Below, one piece after another: positions 6,160-11,167 of a DNA stretch of 11,167 bases. The position numbers were made by a program, and so were the translations under genes. Under the pieces are notes generated by a model. The model made no database searches and was not told where the DNA came from. It saw only the letters and a program-made list of their open reading frames with translations. This DNA comes from Candidatus Delongbacteria bacterium (GTDB taxonomy: Bacteria > UBA4055), in assembly GCA_013139625.1 (NCBI GenBank), contig WTAK01000443.1, positions 1-11,167 on the forward strand. The letters are read 5' to 3'. The first letter of the stretch is position 1. Each line of letters opens with the position of its first letter.

Positions 6160-7437
6160 ATGAAAAAAAAATCTAAAAAGAAAAAATTTATATGGCTGAT
6201 CATAGTGTTAATTATTGTAGCTGTAATAATTAAAATTGCGACAAAGGAAAAAGAATTCACAACGATCGAATCAGAGAAAGTGAAGAAAAGAGTTATTGTA
6301 AAAACTATTTCAGCATCAGGTGTGGTTGAACCTATTAAAACTGTAAATATCTCATCTGAGATAGCTGCAAATATAAAAAGACTGTTAGTCAAAGAAGGTG
6401 ATATTGTAATCAAGGGTGATCTACTAGTCGAACTTGACAGAAAAACTATTGAAGCAGAAGTAGCTCAGCAAAAAGCAGCTTTAGCTCAGCAGAAATATAA
6501 CTCACAAATGGCGATGTCAAGATTAAAGCAAGCAAAAATAGACTACGAAAACAAAGTAAAACTAAAGAAAAATAATTTTCTTTCCGATACCGATTTTGAA
6601 AATGTAAAACTTAACCTCGAAATTGCAAAGACCAGCTATGAATCATCTTTGGAAAGTATCAAACTGCAGCAAGCCTACCTTGAGCAATCCAAAGATAAAT
6701 TAAATAAAACAAATTTCTATGCACCGATGGATGGACTTGTATCAAAAATCTACAAAGAAGAAGGGGAAATGGTACTAGGCAGTCAATTCAATACTGATGT
6801 AGTCCTAAATATTGTAAATATTCAAGAGCTTCAAGTAAACATTGAAGTTGATGAAAATGATGTTGCTTTGATCTCGATCAACGATTCTGTGAAAGTTACT
6901 ATCGATGCCTTACCTGATACGGTTTTTAAAGGACTCGTAACTGAGATAGGAAATTCTCCTGCATTCTTAGGTAGTGCGGAAAGGTCAGTTGCTTATAAAG
7001 TAATGGTCAAAATGCTTACGAAGGATTCAAGGATCAAGCCCGGTATGACTTCCTACACTGAAATTGTTACAGATGTTGTAAATGATGTTCTTTCTATTCC
7101 TATTCAGGCATTGGCACGGAGAAAAAAATCTGAACTAAATAAAAGTGATGACGATGAGGAAACGGTCGAAGATGAAGAGATCGAGGAAAAAGGTATCGTC
7201 TGGTCAAACGAAAGTGAATATGCAGATGTTGTGTTCAAATTGACATCAAATGGATCAGGAAATATTTACACAGTTGAAACGGCTCAGGTGAAAACAGGCA
7301 TTGCAAATAACAGGTTCATTGAAATTACTGACGGACTTGAAGAGGATGATTTAATAGTGATTGGAAATTATAAGACTATCAGTAAAGTTCTTAAAGATGA
7401 AATGGAAGTTAAAGATACTTCAAACAAAGGTGAATAG
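6160..7437 (+). CDS. HlyD/MacA-like periplasmic adaptor (membrane fusion protein)
   Basis: This adaptor should link an inner-membrane ABC transporter to an outer-membrane channel. An N-terminal basic stretch (KKKSKKKK, 2-9) precedes a single transmembrane anchor at about 10-27. The lipoyl/barrel-sandwich halves are at about 56-93 (GVVEPIKTVNISSEIAANI...) and 184-225 (NFYAPMDGLVSKIYKEEGE). A helical hairpin rich in Gln, Lys and Glu separates them (95-183). The beta-barrel spans about 226-305 and the membrane-proximal domain the rest. A strongly acidic insert (11 Asp/Glu in residues 329-345) interrupts the last region. Charged inserts at this point are common in this adaptor class. AGGA lies 7 nt before the ATG. 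It heads a four-gene operon, and the ATPase starts 3 bp after its stop. The substrate is unknown. Confidence 0.9.
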   Translation: MKKKSKKKKFIWLIIVLIIVAVIIKIATKEKEFTTIESEKVKKRVIVKTISASGVVEPIKTVNISSEIAANIKRLLVKEGDIVIKGDLLVELDRKTIEAEVAQQKAALAQQKYNSQMAMSRLKQAKIDYENKVKLKKNNFLSDTDFENVKLNLEIAKTSYESSLESIKLQQAYLEQSKDKLNKTNFYAPMDGLVSKIYKEEGEMVLGSQFNTDVVLNIVNIQELQVNIEVDENDVALISINDSVKVTIDALPDTVFKGLVTEIGNSPAFLGSAERSVAYKVMVKMLTKDSRIKPGMTSYTEIVTDVVNDVLSIPIQALARRKKSELNKSDDDEETVEDEEIEEKGIVWSNESEYADVVFKLTSNGSGNIYTVETAQVKTGIANNRFIEITDGLEEDDLIVIGNYKTISKVLKDEMEVKDTSNKGE

Positions 7438-7440
7438 ATT

Positions 7441-8130
7441 ATGGAAGAAAATTTAATTAAAATAGATAATATCAGAAAAACTTATACTCCCGGAAAAGAG
7501 AAAATTCATGCGTTAGATGGAATATCTTTAGATATCAAAAAGGGAGAATACATTGCTATCATGGGAGCTTCCGGTTCAGGGAAATCTACCTTGATGAATA
7601 TTATAGGTTGCTTAGATGTTGCGACCAGCGGCAAATATCATCTTAATAATCATAATGTTGAAACTCTAAATGATAATGAACTTGCAAGAATTCGAAATAA
7701 AGAGATCGGATTTGTATTTCAGACATTTAACCTGCTTGCAAGATCCACAGCCATTCACAATGTTGAATTACCATTGATATACTCTAATGTATCTTCATCT
7801 CAGAGAAAAGAAAGAGCTATCTCCGCTTTGAAAAAAGTAGGTCTCGGTGATAGAATGATGCATAAACCTAATGAATTATCCGGTGGTCAGAAGCAGAGAG
7901 TAGCTGTAGCAAGAGCTTTGATTAATAATCCTTCCATAATTTTAGCTGACGAACCTACAGGAAATCTTGACTCTAAGACAAGTATCGAAATTATGAACCT
8001 TTTTAATGATCTTCATAAAGATGGAAATACTATCATAGTAGTAACACATGAACCTGATATTGCTGAATTTGCAAAAAGAGTGATCCATCTCAAAGATGGG
8101 AAGATCGAAAAAGACATAATCAATTCGTAA
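7441..8130 (+). CDS. MacB/LolD-type ABC transporter ATP-binding protein
   Basis: This 229-aa cytoplasmic ATPase powers the neighbouring permeases. Walker A is GASGSGKST (42-50), the Q-loop is Gln94 in FVFQTFNLL, the signature is LSGGQKQR (146-153), Walker B is IILADE (166-171), the D-loop is NLD (175-177), and the switch histidine is His203 in VVTHEPD. The overall pattern, including the GxFVFQxFNLL segment and [11 protein letters not shown], is that of the MacB/LolD/FtsE branch (mechanotransmission or efflux type). Here the ATPase is a separate polypeptide, whereas E. coli MacB fuses it to the permease. ATG 7441 is 3 bp after the adaptor stop, with AGGTG about 9 nt upstream. The next gene starts 48 bp later, after a hairpin. 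Confidence 0.95.
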   Translation: MEENLIKIDNIRKTYTPGKEKIHALDGISLDIKKGEYIAIMGASGSGKSTLMNIIGCLDVATSGKYHLNNHNVETLNDNELARIRNKEIGFVFQTFNLLARSTAIHNVELPLIYSNVSSSQRKERAISALKKVGLGDRMMHKPNELSGGQKQRVAVARALINNPSIILADEPTGNLDSKTSIEIMNLFNDLHKDGNTIIVVTHEPDIAEFAKRVIHLKDGKIEKDIINS

Positions 8131-8143
8131 TCGTTATTTAGAA

Positions 8144-8163
8144 CAAGGGGTTTCAACCCCTTG
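8144..8163. repeat. Hairpin in the gap between the ATPase and first permease genes
   Basis: CAAGGGG (8144-8150) and CCCCTTG (8157-8163) form a perfect 7-bp, GC-rich stem with the 6-nt loop TTTCAA. It fills much of the 48-bp gap in an otherwise gapless operon and ends 6 bp before the SD of the permease. No T-tract follows, so read-through is expected. It may be a REP-like insertion, or an mRNA structure that tunes or protects the transcript. Confidence 0.6.
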
Positions 8164-8169
8164 CAGTGC

Positions 8170-8174
8170 AGGGG
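8170..8174 (+). promoter_or_regulatory. Shine-Dalgarno AGGGG for the first permease
   Basis: AGGGG lies 4 nt before ATG 8179. It supports this start over the in-frame TTG at 8161, which lies in the hairpin arm and has no SD. With ATG 8179 the protein is 406 aa, the same length as its paralogue. Confidence 0.7.
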
Positions 8175-8178
8175 AATC

Positions 8179-9399
8179 ATGTATTACATCTGGGAATCAA
8201 TAAAAATATCCTTGAACATCATCAGAGAGAACAAGCTTAGATCTTTCTTAACTCTATTGGGAATAATGATCGGTGTGACAACTATTATTTTCGTTCATTC
8301 AGTACTTGTCGGTGCTGAGAAATTCATAGTTCAAGAATTATCCACAATGGGATCTAACACCCTATACATTTCAAAATATACGTGGATGACAGGTGATTGG
8401 AGAACCGAGAGAAAAAGAAAACCATTAACTGTTGAGCAAGCAAATTTCATCAGAGATAATTCTAAAAAAGTTGAACATGTCTCCCCTATTCTTTATTCAT
8501 GGTGTCATGTTAAAAACAGATCGACCATGCTTACCTATATTTCTATGGTCGGTACTACAGAAAGTTATGAATATACATCCGATTCATCACCTGAGTCTGG
8601 TAGATTCTTCAATTCAACTGAGGCAGAGAGAGGATCAAATATTGTAATACTCGGTAGCCAGATTGCTGACCTTATGTTCGAAAATTTGGATCCAGTGGGT
8701 CAACATGTTAAATTGAATGGCAGGAAATTCTACATCATCGGTGTTTTAGAAAAAAAGGGTGAGATGTTCGGAAATAACATGGATGAAAAAGTTATTGTTC
8801 CTATATCTACGCTTAAGAAATATTTCGGATATAATCGTAGACATGGTGTTGATATAACGATCAAAGCTAAAGATCCAACCAAGATGAATGAAACTATTGA
8901 TGATATTACTTCATTGCTCAGGGTAAGCAGAGGATTGAAGCCTGATGAGGATAATGACTTCAGTATTAATCAGATCAGTCAGATACTGGATTTTTTAAAT
9001 AAGATCACAAGTTCTTTACAAATTTTACTCTTTGTTATCGGTTCACTTTCTCTGCTTGTTGGAGGAATAGGTATTATGAATATTATGCTTGTCTCGGTAA
9101 CTCAGAGAACAAAAGAGATCGGTACCAGAAAGGCACTCGGAGCTACGAAGAACTTGATAAGAACACAATTCGTTATAGAATCAGTCATCCTTTGTTCTTT
9201 TGGTGGAATGGCAGGCATAGTAACAGGATTTTCTATCGCTGCTCTTATCAGTAGTTTTACGCCTTTACCTTATAGTATTTCAATGATCTCAATAATAATC
9301 GGTGTAGGCTTTTCAACATTGGTTGGTGTTGTCTTCGGTTATTATCCTGCAAATAAAGCTGCTAAACTTAATCCAATAAATGCACTAAGGTATGAATAA
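8179..9399 (+). CDS. MacB/FtsX-type ABC transporter permease, first of a tandem pair
   Basis: This inner-membrane permease of 406 aa has the MacB topology. A short cytoplasmic N-terminus (MYYIWESIKISLNIIRENKLRS) is followed by TM1 at about 22-44, then a large periplasmic domain (MacB_PCD, about 45-270), then three C-terminal TM helices at about 278-306, 330-358 and 368-392. The conserved cytoplasmic coupling motif QRTKEIGTRKALGA follows TM2, and NPINALRYE ends the protein. The start is ATG 8179, with AGGGG 4 nt upstream. The longer TTG start at 8161 would add six residues encoded by the hairpin. The sequence aligns end to end with the next gene (for example LRSFLTLLGIMIG versus MRSFLTMLGIIIG), so the two probably arose by duplication and form a heterodimer. 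The stop overlaps the next ATG (TAATG). Confidence 0.93.
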   Translation: MYYIWESIKISLNIIRENKLRSFLTLLGIMIGVTTIIFVHSVLVGAEKFIVQELSTMGSNTLYISKYTWMTGDWRTERKRKPLTVEQANFIRDNSKKVEHVSPILYSWCHVKNRSTMLTYISMVGTTESYEYTSDSSPESGRFFNSTEAERGSNIVILGSQIADLMFENLDPVGQHVKLNGRKFYIIGVLEKKGEMFGNNMDEKVIVPISTLKKYFGYNRRHGVDITIKAKDPTKMNETIDDITSLLRVSRGLKPDEDNDFSINQISQILDFLNKITSSLQILLFVIGSLSLLVGGIGIMNIMLVSVTQRTKEIGTRKALGATKNLIRTQFVIESVILCSFGGMAGIVTGFSIAALISSFTPLPYSISMISIIIGVGFSTLVGVVFGYYPANKAAKLNPINALRYE

Positions 9400-10619
9400 T
9401 GATATTTGACCTGTTAAATATTGCTATCTCATCTATCTTCAAGAATAAAATGCGTTCATTTTTGACCATGCTTGGTATTATAATCGGTATTATGGTAATA
9501 ATTCTTATGCAGGCAGCTATCGAAGGATTCAGAAGTGAGATACAAAAAGAGATCAGTAAATTAGGTGCTAACAGCTATATCATAACTAAGCGACCTACGA
9601 TGTCAAATGACAATAATTGGAAGAAATACTGGAAAAGACCAAATATTACTTTTGGTTATGCTAAACAAATTGAAAATTCATGTGAAAATGTTGAGATCGT
9701 TATTCCTCTTTTGAGAAAGTGGGGACAGGAAGTTAAATCCGGTAATAAGAAAACTGAGCAAAAGGTTGTTGTCAACGGAGCAACTCAAAACTGGATAAAA
9801 CTATCGGGTTTCAATATTGAGTCAGGCAGATATTTCAGTTCTACAGAGTTAAATGAGGGGATTGATAACATAATAATCGGCAAAAGTGTAAAAGATAAGC
9901 TCTTTGAATTTATTGATCCGATAGATCAGTATGTATTTATCAATGGGATTAGATTTAAGATCATAGGACTTTTCGCTGAAAAAGGTAAAAGTTTTGGGGA
10001 AGACAGGGATAATATTGTAGCTGTTTCTTCGTTTCATTTTCAAAGGATGTTCGGAAAGAAAAAAGATATCGATCTTCTTGTGGCAGCAAAGGATCAGGAA
10101 TCTATACCTAAAGCTATAGATGAGACTATTATTGCTCTGAGAAGAATAAGGAATTTAAAACCCGATGATGAAAATGATTTTGAGATCACTACCAAAGATG
10201 ATATAAATAATAAAATGAATAATATTATTGGGATAATTTACCTTGCGGCGTTGTCTATTGGTGGAATGTCACTTTTGGTTGGTAGTATCGGTGTTATGAA
10301 TATTATGCTTGTTTCTATCACTGAAAGAACTAGGGAGATCGGTCTAAGAAGATCAGTGGGTGCTAATAGGAATAACATCATGGTACAATTTTTGATAGAA
10401 GCGGTTATCCTGAGTCTATTGGGTGGGATTATTGGAATTGGAACAGGTGTTGGAATTGCAAAACTTGTATCAACCTTTTCAAAGATATCTACTGTTGCTC
10501 CGCTTTGGACAATAATGACAGCTTTTTCTTTCTCTGTGTTGATCGGGCTTTTAGCAGGAATTTATCCTGCAATAAAAGCCGGAAAGCTGAATCCTATTGA
10601 TGCGCTGAGGCATGAGTAG
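9399..10619 (+). CDS. MacB/FtsX-type ABC transporter permease, second of a tandem pair
   Basis: This is a 406-aa inner-membrane permease paralogous to its upstream neighbour. TM1 is at about 20-41, the periplasmic MacB_PCD-type domain at 42-272, and TM2-TM4 at about 276-306, 330-357 and 368-391. The coupling motif ERTREIGLRRSVGA is at 309-322, and the C-terminus is AGKLNPIDALRHE. ATG 9399 overlaps the previous stop, and AAGG lies 8 nt upstream. Together with one adaptor and one ATPase this gives a complete inner-membrane assembly of MacAB type with two different permease halves. Substrates of this family include macrolides, peptides, lipids and siderophores, and none can be chosen here. The stop is only 6 bp from the end of the convergent transposase gene, with no terminator between them. 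Confidence 0.93.
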   Translation: MIFDLLNIAISSIFKNKMRSFLTMLGIIIGIMVIILMQAAIEGFRSEIQKEISKLGANSYIITKRPTMSNDNNWKKYWKRPNITFGYAKQIENSCENVEIVIPLLRKWGQEVKSGNKKTEQKVVVNGATQNWIKLSGFNIESGRYFSSTELNEGIDNIIIGKSVKDKLFEFIDPIDQYVFINGIRFKIIGLFAEKGKSFGEDRDNIVAVSSFHFQRMFGKKKDIDLLVAAKDQESIPKAIDETIIALRRIRNLKPDDENDFEITTKDDINNKMNNIIGIIYLAALSIGGMSLLVGSIGVMNIMLVSITERTREIGLRRSVGANRNNIMVQFLIEAVILSLLGGIIGIGTGVGIAKLVSTFSKISTVAPLWTIMTAFSFSVLIGLLAGIYPAIKAGKLNPIDALRHE

Positions 10620-10625
10620 CTATTT

Positions 10626-11167
10626 TTACCAATTTATCGGATTATCACAAATATATTTTCGTATAGCATACAATTCTTTTTCATTTCGGATGATGTGATC
10701 ATTAAACGACCGTTGCCATTTGAATGTAGTGTGGGAATTGATTTCATTTATGTTACGTGTAACATAATGTTTAAATGAACGAACCATTTCCGATAAACCA
10801 TGTGTTTTATTTGCATTCGTAGGGGACGGTTTCTTACCGTCCCCTGTTTTAATCGGTTCAATGGGTGGTTTTGTGGAAAACATGGGTGGTTTTGTGGAAA
10901 ACATGGGTGGTTTTGTTTTTTCAACAGGGGACGATAAGAAATCGTCCCCTACGGTATCGTTGTCAATTACGATTATGCAATGTATGTGGTTTGGCATTAT
11001 AATGATTTCATCCAAAAAACATTGATCATAAAAATTTGGTAAATTGTTTAAACATTGTCGTGCTATTTTACCAAATTTATTTAATACCATTTTACCATTT
11101 TCAACAAATCCGAATCTATGTTCCATATCATCTACACATATTGTTACAAAATAATATCCATTCTGTG
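10626..11167 (-). CDS. REP-associated tyrosine transposase (RAYT, Y1_Tnp/IS200-like), 5' end beyond the window
   Basis: This is a single-strand-specific HUH transposase relative that acts on REP hairpins. The frame is open from the right edge and reads NGYYFVTICVDD before the ATG at 11126. That stretch is the conserved RAYT start region (YFVTIC), so the gene is truncated by the window and 11126 is internal. Counted from that Met, the HUH motif is MPNHIHCIIV (44-53; His47 and His49). The catalytic tyrosine should be Tyr158 in IRKYICDNP, matching Tyr115 of E. coli TnpA-REP, after the family block FKWQRSFNDHIIRNEKEL (135-152). The protein ends right after NPINW, a little shorter than usual. Residues ~57-104, between the two catalytic motifs, are encoded by two inverted REP palindromes and a 21-bp tandem repeat, giving low-complexity KPPMFST repeats. 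No mobile-element ends are visible. Confidence 0.9.
   Translation of the reverse strand, partial: QNGYYFVTICVDDMEHRFGFVENGKMVLNKFGKIARQCLNNLPNFYDQCFLDEIIIMPNHIHCIIVIDNDTVGDDFLSSPVEKTKPPMFSTKPPMFSTKPPIEPIKTGDGKKPSPTNANKTHGLSEMVRSFKHYVTRNINEINSHTTFKWQRSFNDHIIRNEKELYAIRKYICDNPINW
10818..10847 (+). repeat. REP palindrome, copy 1, inside the transposase coding region
   Basis: A perfect 10-bp stem, AGGGGACGGT (10821-10830) with ACCGTCCCCT (10836-10845), encloses the loop TTCTT. A GTAG tetranucleotide lies at the 5' foot (10819-10822), as in RAYT-recognised REP elements. The 30-bp unit is repeated in inverted orientation at 10924-10953. On the coding (minus) strand it reads TGDGKKPSPT. Confidence 0.85.
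10861..10916. repeat. 21-bp tandem repeat (about 2.7 copies) inside the transposase gene
   Basis: Two identical 21-bp units (10861-10881 and 10882-10902, beginning ATGGGTGGTTTTGTGG) are followed by 14 bases of a third (10903-10916). On the minus strand each unit encodes KPPMFST, and the length keeps the reading frame. It lies exactly between the two inverted REP copies. Confidence 0.9.
10924..10953 (-). repeat. REP palindrome, copy 2, inverted, inside the transposase coding region
   Basis: A perfect 10-bp stem, AGGGGACGAT (10926-10935) with ATCGTCCCCT (10941-10950), encloses the loop AAGAA. The GTAG foot is on the minus strand (10949-10952). Its reverse complement matches copy 1 at 28 of 30 positions. 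The two differences pair with each other in the stem (G-C in copy 1, A-T here). On the coding strand it reads VGDDFLSSPV. Confidence 0.85.

Noticed and set aside
8161..8178. TTG 8161 as the start of the first permease
   Set aside because: It lies in the hairpin arm without an SD. ATG 8179 has AGGGG 4 nt upstream and gives exactly the length of the paralogous permease.
10748..10767. Palindrome TTATGTTAC-GT-GTAACATAA in the transposase gene
   Set aside because: It is AT-rich, encodes the conserved HYVTRN region and has no second copy in the window. One such palindrome is expected by chance in DNA of this composition.
10861..10916. CRISPR-like array
   Set aside because: The 21-bp units are directly adjacent, with no spacers, and are in-frame coding repeats.
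11124..11126. ATG 11126 as the start of the transposase
   Set aside because: The frame stays open to the window edge, and the upstream codons read GYYFVTICVDD, a conserved part of RAYT proteins. The gene is therefore cut by the window.

Overview
This is an AT-rich bacterial window with tightly packed, SD-led genes. A MacA/MacB-type export cassette implies a cell with an outer membrane. Lon, EngB, a DUF1015 protein and a REP-associated (RAYT-type) transposase are all present. I see no decisive taxonomic marker. The low GC, the histidine kinase style and the presence of DUF1015 would fit a member of the Bacteroidetes/Cloacimonadota/Delongbacteria-like (FCB-type) assemblage, but that is a low-confidence guess.

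Layout. (1) Positions 1-4595, plus strand: a compact run made of a histidine kinase C-terminus cut by the window edge, lon broken by a one-base frameshift, engB, a 60-residue two-cluster ferredoxin and a class I SAM-dependent methyltransferase. Stops and starts overlap or nearly touch (lon/engB share TAATG, engB/ferredoxin overlap, ferredoxin stop abuts a TTG start), so it looks like one translationally coupled operon. (2) A GC-rich hairpin at 4604-4625 separates it from a convergent DUF1015 gene (4649-5896, minus). (3) A 263-bp divergent intergenic region follows, with a possible 15-codon leader ORF and a strong palindrome. (4) Positions 6160-10619, plus strand: an export operon of one HlyD/MacA-like adaptor, one MacB-like ATPase and two paralogous MacB/FtsX-type permeases of identical length (406 aa), with a REP-like hairpin in the 48-bp gap before the first permease. 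(5) Positions 10626-11167, minus strand: a RAYT transposase running off the right edge.

How the genes work together. The adaptor, ATPase and two permeases should form a MacAB-like tripartite exporter with a heterodimeric permease pair and an outer-membrane TolC partner encoded elsewhere. Lon and EngB are housekeeping functions (protein quality control and 50S assembly) that are also neighbours in other bacteria such as Bacillus. The kinase, ferredoxin and methyltransferase have no demonstrable partner here.

Most interesting: the transposase ORF contains, inside its own coding sequence between the HUH motif and the catalytic tyrosine, two inverted 30-bp REP palindromes. They differ only by a compensatory base-pair change in the stem. 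Between them lies a 21-bp tandem repeat. Second is the single-base frameshift that splits an otherwise full-length Lon (783 aa if joined) with all catalytic residues intact.
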